This document shows positions 17,626 to 27,070 of a DNA stretch of 45,163 nt, one piece after another. The translations under genes and the position numbers were made by a program. The notes under the pieces were generated by a model that was not told the DNA's origin, ran no database searches, and saw nothing but the letters and a program-made list of their open reading frames with translations. This DNA is from Amphritea pacifica (lineage in GTDB: Bacteria > Pseudomonadota > Gammaproteobacteria > Pseudomonadales > Balneatricaceae): positions 1 through 45,163 of the forward strand of contig NZ_JAFFZO010000040.1 of assembly GCF_016924145.1 (NCBI RefSeq), given 5' to 3'. Position 1 is the first letter of the stretch. Every line of letters starts with the position of its first letter.

Positions 17626-17662
17626 TAGACATTAATTCTGTTTTTTTGTAGTATTACTACAA
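17626..17662 (+). promoter_or_regulatory. aceE promoter with an overlapping operator
   Basis: TAGACA (17626-17631, 5 of 6 matches to TTGACA), a 17-base spacer and TAGTAT (17649-17654) make a plausible sigma-70 promoter. The palindrome TTGTAGTATTACTACAA (17646-17662) covers the -10 box and fits TNGTNNNACNA. This is a classic layout for repression. It predicts an aceE leader of about 270 bases. Confidence 0.65.
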
Positions 17663-17676
17663 AATAAAAACGATAA

Positions 17677-17768
17677 CAAAAAAAAACAGGCCTGCTGCGG
17701 TGCAGCATGAAGCCTGTTGTTGAACTCGTTAAGGCATTCGTAGAAGTGTTGGTGAGCAGGGCGAAGTG
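17677..17768 (-). ncRNA. Candidate antisense small RNA upstream of aceE
   Basis: On the minus strand a two-tier hairpin (AACAGGC / GCCTGTT outside, TGCTGC / GCAGCA inside, 17685-17718) is followed by T9, a strong intrinsic terminator with no minus-strand gene upstream. About 57 bases before the hairpin TATAGAT (17781-17775) could be a -10 box, with a weak TTTCAA at -35. A transcript of about 90 bases would be antisense to the aceE leader. Only the terminator is well supported; the promoter is weak. Confidence 0.35.
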
Positions 17769-17929
17769 ATAAAAATCTATAAAATCATCGGCTTCAGTTG
17801 AAACCGCTGTTTTTTTTCCTGCTTTTTTACTGATAACTTCTATTCTTAACAGAGTTTACCCTACGCCGGGATGATTGGGATACCTGGTTTTGAGTGCAAG
17901 ACAAGACAAGAATAGTGGAGAAAGGCAAA

Positions 17930-20587
17930 GTGCAAGAATTTATCGACGATATTGATCCTATTGAAACCAGTGAATGGATTGACGCGCTTGAATCGGTAGC
18001 CAGGAATGAAGGCGAAGAGCGTGCTCACTACCTGCTGAAAAAGCTGGGTGAAAAAGCTTCTGAGATGGGCGTTAGTGGAAGTTCGACACTGACCACCCCA
18101 TACCGCAATACTATTGCATCAAAAGATGAAGTCCGCATGCCGGGCGATCTGTTTATGGAGCGTCGTATACGTTCCTTTATCCGCTGGAACGCGATGGCGA
18201 TGGTGATGCGCGCCAATGATAACGCCGACGGTCTGGGCGGTCATATCTCCAGCTTCTCCTCCTCTGCAACACTTTACGATATCGGTTTTAACTATTTCTT
18301 CCACGGTTCTGAAGGCGATCGCGAAGGCGATCTGGTGTTCTTCCAGGGGCATATCTCGCCTGGGATCTATTCCCGGGCCTATCTGGAAGGCCGTCTGACC
18401 GAAGAACAGATGGATAACTTCCGTCGTGAAGTGGATGGTGTGGGTTTGTCCTCTTATCCCCATCCATGGCTGATGCCTGATTTCTGGCAGTTCCCAACGG
18501 TATCAATGGGTCTTGGCCCGATCCAGGCGATCTATCAGGCGCACGTTATGCGCTACCTGTCTGCCCGCTCTCTGATCAATCGTGGTGAACGTAAAGTATG
18601 GGCATTCCTGGGTGACGGTGAGTGTGATGAGCCGGAATCGCTGGGTGCTATCTCCCTTGCCGGTCGTGAGCAACTGGAAAACCTGGTGTTTGTGGTGAAC
18701 TGTAACCTGCAGCGTCTGGATGGTCCGGTTCGTGGTAACGGTAAAATCGTTCAGGAACTGGAAGGTGTTTTCCGCGGGGCGGGCTGGAACGTTATCAAAT
18801 GTCTGTGGGGCCGTCACTGGGATCCACTGTTTGAAAATGATGAAAAAGGTCTGCTGCAGAAGCGCATGGATGAGGTCTGTGACGGTGAGCTGCAGAACTA
18901 CAAGGCAAACGGTGGTGCCTACACCCGTGAGCACTTCTTCGGTAAATACCCTGAATTGCTGGAGATGGTTAAGGATCTGTCAGACGATGACATCATGAAC
19001 CTCAACCGCGGCGGTCACGATCCCTATAAGGTCTACGCAGCTTACCATGCGGCGATGAACCATAAGGGGCAGCCTACGGTCATTCTGGCGCAAACCGTTA
19101 AAGGTTACGGTACCGGTAAATCGGGTCAGGCGAAGAACGACACCCACTCGATGAAGAAAGTGGCGATGGATGATCTGAAAGACTTCCGTGACCACCACAA
19201 TATTCCGCTGACCGATGAGCAACTGAAAGAAGTTCCATACTACCGTCCATCACCTGATTCTGCAGAGATGAAGTACATGATGGAGCGTCGTAACAAACTG
19301 GGCGGTGTTTACCCCACCCGTCGCAGTGACTTCGATGCCCTGGAAATTCCACCGCTGGAGACCTTTGCCGCACAGCTGAAAGACAGCGGTAAACGCGAAA
19401 TGTCGACCCAGATGGTGCTCAACCGTGTGATGAGCACGCTGGTGAAAGATAAGAATATGGGCGAGCGGGTTGTGCCGATCGTGCCGGATGAAGCCCGTAC
19501 CTTTGGTATGGAAGGTATGTTCCGGCAGTTGGGTATCTATACCTCAGCGGGGCAGCGCTATGTACCACACGATTCTGACCAGATCATGTTCTACAAAGAG
19601 TCCAAGACCGGTCAGATTCTCGAAGAGGGTATTAACGAAGCCGGTGCGATGTCTGCATGGATGGCCTGTGCAACCTCTTACAGCAACAACAACTGCACCA
19701 TGGTGCCGTTCTACATCTACTACTCTATGTTCGGCTTCCAGCGGATCATGGACCTTGCCTGGGCTGCGGGTGATATGCAGGCCCGTGGCTTCCTGATCGG
19801 TGCGACCTCGGGTCGTACCACGCTGAATGGTGAGGGTTTGCAGCATCAGGATGGTCACTCTCACCTGATGGCGCAGATGATTCCGAACTGTGTCTCTTAC
19901 GATCCGACTTTCGGCTACGAGCTGACCGTGATCGTACAGGACGGCCTCAAACGGATGTTCCAGGACAAAGAGAACAAGTTCTACTACATCACCACCATGA
20001 ACGAGAACTACGCTCACCCTGCCATGCCGGTAGGTGCTGAGGAAGGTATCGTGAAAGGGATGTATGTTCTGCAGGAAGGTAAAGATTCCGACAAGAAAGT
20101 ACAGCTGATGGGTTGCGGTACGATTCTGCGTGAAGTGATTGCGGCGGCCGATATCCTGCGGGATGAGTTCGGTGTCGAATCCGATATCTGGAGCACCACC
20201 TCGATTAACGAACTGCGTCGTGATGCTCAGAGTGTTGCTCGCTGGAATATGCTGCACCCTGAAGAGGAAGCACGTACCTCATACCTGGCCGAGTGTCTGA
20301 ATGGCCACGAAGGTCCGGTTATCGCCTCCACTGACTACATGCGTATATACGCTGATCAGCTGCGTGAATATATCCCTCGCACCTATAAAGTACTGGGTAC
20401 CGATGGTTTTGGTCGCTCCGATACCCGCGCCAAGCTGCGTGAGTTTTTCGAAGTGAACCGTTACTACGTCACTGTTGCTGCGCTGACTGCGCTGGCTGAA
20501 GAGGGCAAAGTTGAGCGTACTGTTGTAGCCAAAGCGATGCAGAAGTTTGGCATAAACCCGGAAAAACCAGCCCCCTGGACTGTGTAA
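17930..20587 (+). CDS. aceE: Pyruvate dehydrogenase E1 component, homodimeric type
   Basis: The protein has 885 residues with the chosen GTG start (887 in E. coli). It decarboxylates pyruvate with thiamine diphosphate and transfers the acetyl group to the lipoyl domains of AceF. The ThDP site is visible as GDGECDEPESLG...NCNLQRLDGP. Other matching blocks are SSYPHPWLMPDFWQFPTVSMGLGPI, RGGHDPYKVYAAY, DEARTFGMEGMFRQ and TSGRTTLNGEGLQHQDGHSH. GGAG lies 9 bases before GTG 17930, and the resulting start MQEFIDDIDPIETSEW lines up with the E. coli N terminus. Earlier in-frame GTGs at 17894 and 17915 are less likely. aceF follows after 34 bases. Confidence 0.97.
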   Translation: MQEFIDDIDPIETSEWIDALESVARNEGEERAHYLLKKLGEKASEMGVSGSSTLTTPYRNTIASKDEVRMPGDLFMERRIRSFIRWNAMAMVMRANDNADGLGGHISSFSSSATLYDIGFNYFFHGSEGDREGDLVFFQGHISPGIYSRAYLEGRLTEEQMDNFRREVDGVGLSSYPHPWLMPDFWQFPTVSMGLGPIQAIYQAHVMRYLSARSLINRGERKVWAFLGDGECDEPESLGAISLAGREQLENLVFVVNCNLQRLDGPVRGNGKIVQELEGVFRGAGWNVIKCLWGRHWDPLFENDEKGLLQKRMDEVCDGELQNYKANGGAYTREHFFGKYPELLEMVKDLSDDDIMNLNRGGHDPYKVYAAYHAAMNHKGQPTVILAQTVKGYGTGKSGQAKNDTHSMKKVAMDDLKDFRDHHNIPLTDEQLKEVPYYRPSPDSAEMKYMMERRNKLGGVYPTRRSDFDALEIPPLETFAAQLKDSGKREMSTQMVLNRVMSTLVKDKNMGERVVPIVPDEARTFGMEGMFRQLGIYTSAGQRYVPHDSDQIMFYKESKTGQILEEGINEAGAMSAWMACATSYSNNNCTMVPFYIYYSMFGFQRIMDLAWAAGDMQARGFLIGATSGRTTLNGEGLQHQDGHSHLMAQMIPNCVSYDPTFGYELTVIVQDGLKRMFQDKENKFYYITTMNENYAHPAMPVGAEEGIVKGMYVLQEGKDSDKKVQLMGCGTILREVIAAADILRDEFGVESDIWSTTSINELRRDAQSVARWNMLHPEEEARTSYLAECLNGHEGPVIASTDYMRIYADQLREYIPRTYKVLGTDGFGRSDTRAKLREFFEVNRYYVTVAALTALAEEGKVERTVVAKAMQKFGINPEKPAPWTV

Positions 20588-20621
20588 ACCCGAAGCTGAA
20601 CTTTTAAGAGAGGATAATGAC

Positions 20622-22583
20622 GTGAGTACTGTAAACATTACGGTTCCTGATATTGGTGGTTACACAGACGTAGATATTGTTGAGATCTGTGTAGCGGTTG
20701 GTGACACAGTGGTTGAGGGCGATTCCCTGATCGTTCTGGAAACCGACAAGGCATCGATGGAGGTGCCATCTACCCACGCGGGTACAGTGAAAGAGATTCT
20801 GGTTGAAGCAGACGGCACCTGTAACGAAGGCCAGGCGATTGTGGTGCTGGACACCGGCCTGGTAGTTGAAGAGGTTGCTCCGGTTGCTGAAGCGCCTGCG
20901 GCTGAGCCTGCACCGGCGGCAGAAGCACCTGCCGCGGCTCCTGCAGCAGCGCCAGCGGCCAGCGCGGTTGAGAAAGTTCTGGTGCCCGATCTGAGTGGTG
21001 CCTCCGACGTTGATGTGGTTGAGGTCCTGGTGAAGGATGGCGACACCGTTGCGGAAGGTGACTCCCTGATCGTGCTGGAAACCGATAAAGCCTCGATGGA
21101 AGTGCCTGCACCGAAAGCCGGTGTGGTTGTTTCTATGAAGATTAAAGAGGGTGATACCACCAACGAAGGTGACCACCTGTGTGATCTGCAGATTGAGGGC
21201 GCAGCCCCTGCTGCTGCTGCCGCGCCGGCTCCGGCTGCCGAACCTGCTGCGGCTGAAACGCCTGCGCCAGCCCCAACGGCGGGTGGCGTTGAAGATGTGC
21301 TGATTCCAGACCTGAGCGGAGCCACCGACGTTGATGTGGTTGAAGTGCTGGTTAAGGATGGCGACACCGTTGCCGAAGGTGATTCCCTGATCGTGCTGGA
21401 AACCGACAAAGCGTCGATGGAAGTGCCTGCCCCGAAAGGTGGTGTGGTTAAATCCATGAAGATCAAAGAGGGTGATCAGGTCAACGAAGGTCAGTTGCTG
21501 ATGCAACTGGAAGTGGCTGGTGGGGCAGCGCCTGCACCGGCCGCCGCTGCGGCTCCAGCACCTGCGGCAGCATCTGCACCGGCTGTACCTGCTCCGGCGA
21601 AAGCGGCAGCTCCTGCGCCAGCGGCGAGTGGCAGTGTTGATCGTGAAGCCCTGGAGAAGAAAAACAAAAACGTTCATGCTGGACCGGCAGTACGTGCTAC
21701 GGCTCGTGAGTTCGGTGTTGATCTTGCTCTGGTATCCGGTACTGGTCCTCGTGGGCGTATCCTCAAAGAGGATGTTCAGGCCTACGTTAAAGGTGCCCTG
21801 AAACAGCTGGCCGAGAAACCGGCTGCTGCAGCGGTGACCGGCGGTTCGGGTATTCCTGCGATTCCTGAAGTCGATTTCAGCCAGTTCGGTGAGATCGAGA
21901 TGGAGAAGATGTCCAAGATCCACAAGCTGACGGCGGCCAACATGTCCCGCTGCTGGCTGAACATCCCCCATGTGACTCAGTTTGATAAAGCGGATATCAC
22001 TGATCTGGAAGCGTTCCGTGCCGAGATGAAAGACGAAGCTGCCCGTAACGGAGTGAAGCTGACGCCGCTGCCATTCATGCTGAAAGCGATTGCGATTGCC
22101 CTGAAAGCGCATCCGAAGTTTAACGCTTCACTGCATGCCGATGGTGAACACATTGTTTACAAGAAGTATGTCAACATCGGTATGGCGGTTGATACCCCGA
22201 ATGGCCTGATGGTGCCTGTCATCAAGGATGCTGACAAGAAGAGTATCTACGAGCTGTCACTGGAAGCGGTTGAGCTGGCGGGTAAGGCCAAAGATCGTAA
22301 GCTCAAGCCAACCGAGATGCAGGGCGCGTGCTTCACCATCTCAAGCCTGGGCGGTATCGGCGGTACTGGCTTTACGCCAATCGTTAATGCCCCTGAAGTG
22401 GCAATTCTGGGTGTTTCTAAAGCGGATATCGAACCGCGCTGGAACGGTAAGGAGTTTGAACCCCGTAAGATGCTGCCACTGTGCCTGTCTTATGATCACC
22501 GCGCGATTAATGGCAGTGATGCGGGTCGCTTCCTGACCTACCTCAACCAGCTGCTGAGCGATGTCCGTCGCATGGTGATGTAA
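20622..22583 (+). CDS. aceF: Dihydrolipoyl acetyltransferase, pyruvate dehydrogenase E2
   Basis: This 653-residue core subunit moves acetyl from lipoyl groups to CoA. Three lipoyl domains (~2-75, 120-195, 220-298) each carry the ETDKASMEVP lipoylation motif; Lys43 is the first. They are separated by long Ala-Pro linkers. A peripheral-subunit-binding domain follows (~345-385, AGPAVRATAREFGVDLALV), then the catalytic domain (~415-653) with the active-site SYDHRAINGSDAGRF. Domains 2 and 3 are almost identical at DNA level. The GTG start is preceded by AGAGGA. Open frames of 268 and 502 codons on the other strand are shadows caused by codon bias. No lpd follows, so E3 is encoded elsewhere. Confidence 0.97.
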   Translation: MSTVNITVPDIGGYTDVDIVEICVAVGDTVVEGDSLIVLETDKASMEVPSTHAGTVKEILVEADGTCNEGQAIVVLDTGLVVEEVAPVAEAPAAEPAPAAEAPAAAPAAAPAASAVEKVLVPDLSGASDVDVVEVLVKDGDTVAEGDSLIVLETDKASMEVPAPKAGVVVSMKIKEGDTTNEGDHLCDLQIEGAAPAAAAAPAPAAEPAAAETPAPAPTAGGVEDVLIPDLSGATDVDVVEVLVKDGDTVAEGDSLIVLETDKASMEVPAPKGGVVKSMKIKEGDQVNEGQLLMQLEVAGGAAPAPAAAAAPAPAAASAPAVPAPAKAAAPAPAASGSVDREALEKKNKNVHAGPAVRATAREFGVDLALVSGTGPRGRILKEDVQAYVKGALKQLAEKPAAAAVTGGSGIPAIPEVDFSQFGEIEMEKMSKIHKLTAANMSRCWLNIPHVTQFDKADITDLEAFRAEMKDEAARNGVKLTPLPFMLKAIAIALKAHPKFNASLHADGEHIVYKKYVNIGMAVDTPNGLMVPVIKDADKKSIYELSLEAVELAGKAKDRKLKPTEMQGACFTISSLGGIGGTGFTPIVNAPEVAILGVSKADIEPRWNGKEFEPRKMLPLCLSYDHRAINGSDAGRFLTYLNQLLSDVRRMVM

Positions 22584-22749
22584 TCCGGATTTGTCCGTGA
22601 TTACCTGAATTCCGGTGACCCAATGCCTTCGGGCGGCAGGTTACCGGAGGTTCGGTGGTAAAACACCGGGCCAGATACGGCAGTGTGCAGGCTGTCGTAT
22701 CAACCTTATCTTTTATAGTTTCCATGGTTATTCTTGTACCCATGACTCA

Positions 22750-22784
22750 AGCCTCTACTCATTATTGAGCAGGGGCTTTTTTTT
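22750..22784 (+). terminator. Rho-independent terminator after aceF
   Basis: AGCCTCTACTCA and TGAGCAGGGGCT form a 12-position stem with one mismatch and a G-U pair around a TTAT loop, followed by T8. It lies about 165 bases after the aceF stop. The intervening 22584-22749 holds no gene I can support. Confidence 0.85.
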
Positions 22785-22799
22785 GATCCGCGATTGCGA

Positions 22800-23720
22800 T
22801 ATCGCCCCTGGTACCCGGGGCGATCATCACCACCGAGGACACAGAGGTCCACAGAGAAGGACTTTTTAAATAAATCTACCTGGAGCGCTTAGCATGCCGG
22901 GTACCAGCAGCAATGTTTTTATCGCCCCAGGATGGGGCTCCTACGGAGTGTGATGTGTTGTAGGAGCCCTCTTGCTACCAGGACGATTGTTACCACCGAG
23001 AACACAGAGAAGAGCGTTTAAATGACCTGCCCGGTGCGCTTAGCATGCCGGGTACCAGCAGCAATGTTTTTATCGCCCCAGGATGGGGCTCCTACGGAGT
23101 GTGATGTGTTGTAGGAGCCCCTTCCAGGGGCGATCGTCAGCAGGCACAAATTAAACATAATTGCCGCGAGGTACCCAAAGGGCATACCAGCGCGCCTCCC
23201 ACAAGGTAAATTGGATATCGCCATCCTCATCTGTAGGAGGGCATGCTAAAAGGGCTCCTACAAGGGGAAATCAGATTTTGGTACCTTTGTAACAGGGGCT
23301 GGTGGCAGAGATTTGAGGGAAAGATTTGTGGGAGGCGCGCCCCCGCGGCGATAAATCCATCAGCAGGCACAAGCTAAAAATAATCGCCGCGAGGCCTCAG
23401 GGTGGCTCCTTCTGTAGGAGCCCTCTGGGTACCAGGGGCGATCATCACCACCGAGGACACAGAGGTCCACAGAGAAGAGCTTTCTAAATAAATTTACTCG
23501 GTGCGCTTAGCACGCCCATTGGGTACCGGTGCTAGGTTTTATCGCCCCGGGACGGGGCTCCTACGGGGTGGGAATGTGTTGTAGGAGCGGCGTCCCGCCG
23601 CGATAGATTTTATCGCCCCTGGTACCCAGAGAGCATGCTAAAGGGGCTCCTACAGGCAAGAATCCATGCTCTTCCTGACTTCGGACAAGCGAAGCGCTCG
23701 GACCACGGACTTCGGCTCTT
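22800..23720. repeat. Repeat island A: composite units, REPs and loop-module variants
   Basis: This 920-base stretch between aceF and ugd has no gene. It carries composite units at about 22828-22987, 22992-23134 and 23446-23604. Each runs from an ACCGAGnACACAGAG arm through a C-module (GCGCTTAGCATGCCGGGTACC or GCGCTTAGCACGCCCATTGG) and on to an inverted REP pair. Between them lie REPs with odd loops, for example 23612-23654 and 23414-23442. A copy of the GGACAAGCGAAGCGCTCGGA repeat ends the island at 23682-23710. Confidence 0.85.
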
Positions 23721-23816
23721 CAGGCTTCGGCTCTCAGGTCATCCTATGGTAATATCTCCGCCATAATATACCGCTCGGTTTGGTCGGGATAAATTTCGCA
23801 AATGCAGCATTAAGGC

Positions 23817-23825
23817 TGGTATAAT
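23817..23825 (+). promoter_or_regulatory. Extended -10 promoter of ugd
   Basis: TGGTATAAT is a perfect extended -10 element (TGn plus TATAAT) about 40 bases upstream of the ugd ATG. The -35 region (TCGCAA at 23796) is weak, which extended -10 promoters tolerate. Confidence 0.65.
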
Positions 23826-23863
23826 TTTGGCCAGATAAATTGCTGCAAAAGGATACTCAGCAC

Positions 23864-25204
23864 ATGAAAGTTACGGTTTTTGGTATAGGTTATGTAGGTT
23901 TGGTTCAGGCGGCGGTCCTGGCTGAGGTCGGTCATGAGGTTTGCTGTGTTGATGTGGATGCGCAGAAGGTTGAAAACCTTAAAAATGGCATTATCCCGAT
24001 CTATGAACCCGGCCTGACACCTCTGGTGCAGTCAAACTACGAAGCTGGTCGTCTGCTGTTTACCACCGATGCTAAAGAAGCCGTTGAGTTTGGTGAGCTT
24101 CAGTTTATCGCCGTGGGTACACCCCCGGATGAGGATGGTTCTGCCGATCTTCAATATGTTCAGGCCGTGGCAAAAACCATCGCCACCTATATGCCCGGGC
24201 CGCGCATTGTGATCGATAAGTCCACCGTGCCCGTGGGGACCGGTGATAAGGTCAAAGCAACCATCGCCGAAACCCTGGCTGCCCGTGGTGCTGAGCTGGA
24301 ATATCATGTGGTCTCCAACCCTGAGTTCCTCAAAGAGGGGGCGGCAGTCAGTGACTGCATGCGTCCGGACCGGATTGTTATCGGGACCGACAGCGATCAT
24401 GTTAAAGATGTGATGACTGAGCTTTATGCGCCCTTTAACCGCAACCACGACCGCATCATCTTTATGGATGTGCGCAGTGCAGAGCTGACTAAATATGCAG
24501 CCAACTGCATGCTGGCCACCAAAATCAGCTTTATGAATGAGATGGCCAATATTGCGGAGATGGTAGGCGCAGATATCGAAAATGTCCGCAACGGTATCGG
24601 CTCTGATGAACGGATCGGTTACCACTTTATCTATCCCGGTTGTGGTTATGGTGGTTCCTGCTTCCCGAAAGATGTTCAGGCACTGGTGAAAACCTCTGAA
24701 CAGATCGGTTACGATTCTAAAATTCTGAAAGCAGTTGAAGCGGTAAATGCCAAACAGAAAACCAAACTGTTTGAACTGATAAACCGTCACTTTAACGGAG
24801 ATATTGCCGGCAAAACGGTTGCGCTCTGGGGTCTCTCGTTCAAACCGAAAACCGATGATATGCGCGAAGCGTCCAGCCGGGTGCTGATGCAACTGCTCTG
24901 GGAAGCGGGTGCGAAAGTGCAGGCCTATGACCCGGAAGCGATGGAAGAAACCCAGCGTATCTTCGGTTCCCGCGCCGATCTGAACCTGATGGGCACCAAA
25001 GAAGCCGCCCTGAATGGCGCAGATATGCTGGTGATCTGTACCGAATGGCAAAGCTTCCGGGCACCGGATTTTGATCTGATCAAAGCGCAACTGGCGGAAC
25101 CGGTTATCTTCGATGGCCGTAACCTCTATGATCCGATACGTTTAGCAGACCGGGGCTTCAGCTACTATGCGATAGGCCGGGGTTTGTCCATTAAACAAGA
25201 CTAA
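23864..25204 (+). CDS. ugd: UDP-glucose 6-dehydrogenase
   Basis: The protein has 446 residues starting [21 protein letters not shown], the NAD-binding GxGxxG fold. It oxidises UDP-glucose to UDP-glucuronate with two NAD+. Visible family blocks are [43 protein letters not shown] (acyl-enzyme glutamate region), the catalytic-cysteine block [14 protein letters not shown] and [22 protein letters not shown] lies about 10 bases before this ATG; an upstream in-frame TTG at 23840 would only add eight non-family residues. It opens the polysaccharide region and supplies UDP-glucuronate to the next enzyme. Confidence 0.95.
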   Translation: MKVTVFGIGYVGLVQAAVLAEVGHEVCCVDVDAQKVENLKNGIIPIYEPGLTPLVQSNYEAGRLLFTTDAKEAVEFGELQFIAVGTPPDEDGSADLQYVQAVAKTIATYMPGPRIVIDKSTVPVGTGDKVKATIAETLAARGAELEYHVVSNPEFLKEGAAVSDCMRPDRIVIGTDSDHVKDVMTELYAPFNRNHDRIIFMDVRSAELTKYAANCMLATKISFMNEMANIAEMVGADIENVRNGIGSDERIGYHFIYPGCGYGGSCFPKDVQALVKTSEQIGYDSKILKAVEAVNAKQKTKLFELINRHFNGDIAGKTVALWGLSFKPKTDDMREASSRVLMQLLWEAGAKVQAYDPEAMEETQRIFGSRADLNLMGTKEAALNGADMLVICTEWQSFRAPDFDLIKAQLAEPVIFDGRNLYDPIRLADRGFSYYAIGRGLSIKQD

Positions 25205-25247
25205 AATCGGCACGAGGGCGTATCTCCTGCAGAGTTTCATTTGCCTG

Positions 25248-25309
25248 TGTGGGAGCGACGCCCCCGTCGCGAAAAATCCTGACTTGTAGGAGCCGCTTCC
25301 AGCGGCGAT
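25248..25309. repeat. Two REP elements between ugd and the epimerase
   Basis: TGGGAGCGACGCCCCCGTCGCGA (25250 on) is followed by GTAGGAGCCGCTTCCAGCGGCGAT. These are two REP families, each able to fold into a hairpin and both in the same orientation. Confidence 0.8.
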
Positions 25310-25353
25310 AATTAGCCCATCTTAAATTCTTATCCTTCCGGGCTAACATCAAT

Positions 25354-26361
25354 ATGAAGCTAACCTATCTCGTCACCGGCGCTGCCGGCTTTATCGGCAA
25401 CTTTGTATCAGAGCGCCTCTGTCAGGCAGGGCATAAAGTGATCGGGCTGGACAACCTGAACGATTACTACGACCCCGCATTGAAGGAAGCCCGTCTGCAG
25501 CGGCTGGAGCAGTACCCAGAATTCAGCTTTGTAAAACTGGATCTGGCTGACCGCGAAGGGATGGCTGCACTGTTTGCAGAGAGTGGCTTCGACCGGGTTA
25601 TCCATCTGGCGGCTCAGGCCGGGGTGCGTTATTCACTGGAAAATCCATTTGCTTATGTTGATTCCAACCTGACCGGCATGATGACCATTCTGGAAGGCTG
25701 CCGTCAGAACAACGTAAAGCATCTGGTGTATGCTTCATCCTCCTCGGTGTATGGCATGAATACCAAAATGCCGTTCTCCACCGCCGACGGTGTTGATCAT
25801 CCTGTGTCATTGTATGCCGTCACGAAAAAGTCCAATGAACTGATGGCGCACAGTTATTCGCATCTCTACGGTATCCCCACCACCGGCCTGCGTTTCTTTA
25901 CTGTTTACGGTCCCTGGGGACGTCCGGATATGGCGCCGTTCCTGTTCACCAGCGCGATCCTCGAAGACCGTCCCATCAAAGTGTTCAACCACGGTAAAAT
26001 GCTGCGCGACTTCACCTATGTGGATGATATAGTTGAAGGGGTAATCCGTATTCAGGATGTTATCCCTCAGGCGGATGAAAACAATCCAAGAACCAGCCCC
26101 GACAGCAGCAGTGCCCCCTACCGGGTATTCAATATCGGCAACAATGAACCGATCGAACTCAGTCGCTTTATCGAAGCGATCGAATCAGCCGCGGGCAAAA
26201 CCGCGAAAAAAGAGTACCTGCCGATGCAGCCCGGTGACGTTCCCGCGACCTATGCTGATATCGACAGTTTACAAGACGCCGTGGGATTTAAGCCCAGCAC
26301 CACCATCGAAGACGGTATGCAAAAGTTTGTGGAATGGTATAAAGGGTTTTACAAGGCTTAA
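25354..26361 (+). CDS. NAD-dependent epimerase, UDP-glucuronate 4-epimerase type
   Basis: This 335-residue short-chain dehydrogenase/epimerase carries [14 protein letters not shown] (NAD site, ~8-21), a catalytic Tyr-x-x-x-Lys in [24 protein letters not shown], and [19 protein letters not shown], the pattern typical of UDP-GlcA 4-epimerases. It should convert UDP-glucuronate to UDP-galacturonate. Placement 150 bases after ugd supports that. No strong ribosome site is seen before the ATG, and the gap carries two REP hairpins, so its expression may be lower than that of ugd. Confidence 0.88.
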   Translation: MKLTYLVTGAAGFIGNFVSERLCQAGHKVIGLDNLNDYYDPALKEARLQRLEQYPEFSFVKLDLADREGMAALFAESGFDRVIHLAAQAGVRYSLENPFAYVDSNLTGMMTILEGCRQNNVKHLVYASSSSVYGMNTKMPFSTADGVDHPVSLYAVTKKSNELMAHSYSHLYGIPTTGLRFFTVYGPWGRPDMAPFLFTSAILEDRPIKVFNHGKMLRDFTYVDDIVEGVIRIQDVIPQADENNPRTSPDSSSAPYRVFNIGNNEPIELSRFIEAIESAAGKTAKKEYLPMQPGDVPATYADIDSLQDAVGFKPSTTIEDGMQKFVEWYKGFYKA

Positions 26362-26371
26362 GGTATTTTCA

Positions 26372-27000
26372 TCTGTAGGAGCCCCGTTGGCATGCCCTCT
26401 GAGTACCCGGGGCGATAAGATTTTAAAGAAGAGCGGTTTTACCACAGAGGACACAGAGGTCCACAGAGAAGAGCTGTTTAATAAATTTACCCAGTGCTCT
26501 TAGCACGCCCTTTGGGGATCCATCGCGAGGTTTTATCGCCCCTGGAAGGGGCTCCTACGGAGGAGGATGTATTGTAGGAGCCCCGTCCCGGGGCGATAAG
26601 ATTTTAAAGAAGAGCGTTTTACCACCGAGAACACAGAGGACCACAGAGAAGAGCTGTTTAATAAATTTACCAAGTGCTCTTAGCACGCCCTTTGGGTATT
26701 TAAGGGCGATAATTAAAAATAATCGCCGCGAGGGCGCGCCTCCCACAGGGGGGGGGGCTCTCAGACTCCAGGGCAAGAGAAGCGAAATAAGGTTCCTACA
26801 GGGGAAATCAGATTTTGGTAACCTTTATGGTGGCAGGGGCTTGTGGGAGGGACGCCCTCGTCGCGATAAATCTATCAGGTGGCACAATTTAAAAATAATC
26901 GCCGCGAGGTACCCAAAGGGCATACCAGCGCGCCTCCCACAGGGTGTGCTCTCAGACTCCAGGGCAAGCGAAGCGAAATAAGGTTCCTACAGGGGGAATC
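26372..27000. repeat. Repeat island B between the epimerase and the nuclease gene
   Basis: It contains a REP with a swapped loop (26375-26415), a composite unit at about 26441-26597, a second partial unit at about 26621-26712, and GTGGGAGG-type REP pairs. Those at 26722-26747 (short tip) and 26898-26941 (long tip with TACCCAAAGGGCATACCAG) differ by the tip module. The phrase AAATCAGATTTTGGTA occurs twice (near 26807 and 26998), as it does once in island A. No gene is supported here. Confidence 0.83.
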
Positions 27001-27070
27001 AGATTTTGGTAACCTTTATGGTGGCGACTTTTTGATGACAAGGTATGCCACAAAGAACAAGGATGTTCAT

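Noticed and set aside
20604-22112. Open frames of 502 and 268 codons on the minus strand across aceF
   Set aside because: They lie exactly opposite the conserved aceF gene, are made of low-complexity Arg/Ser/Thr text and mirror its Ala-Pro linkers and repeated domains. They are codon-bias shadows.
22584-22749. Start of an lpd (E3) gene after aceF
   Set aside because: No FAD/NAD-binding frame is present and a terminator follows, so E3 is not encoded here.
24032-25090. 352-codon minus-strand frame over ugd
   Set aside because: It lies opposite a highly conserved dehydrogenase gene and has no family features; a shadow frame.
26879-27070. 64-residue N-terminal extension of the beta-CASP nuclease
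   Set aside because: The extension is translated from repeat DNA, has no family match, and the ATG at 27071 has an AAGGA site and gives the usual family length.
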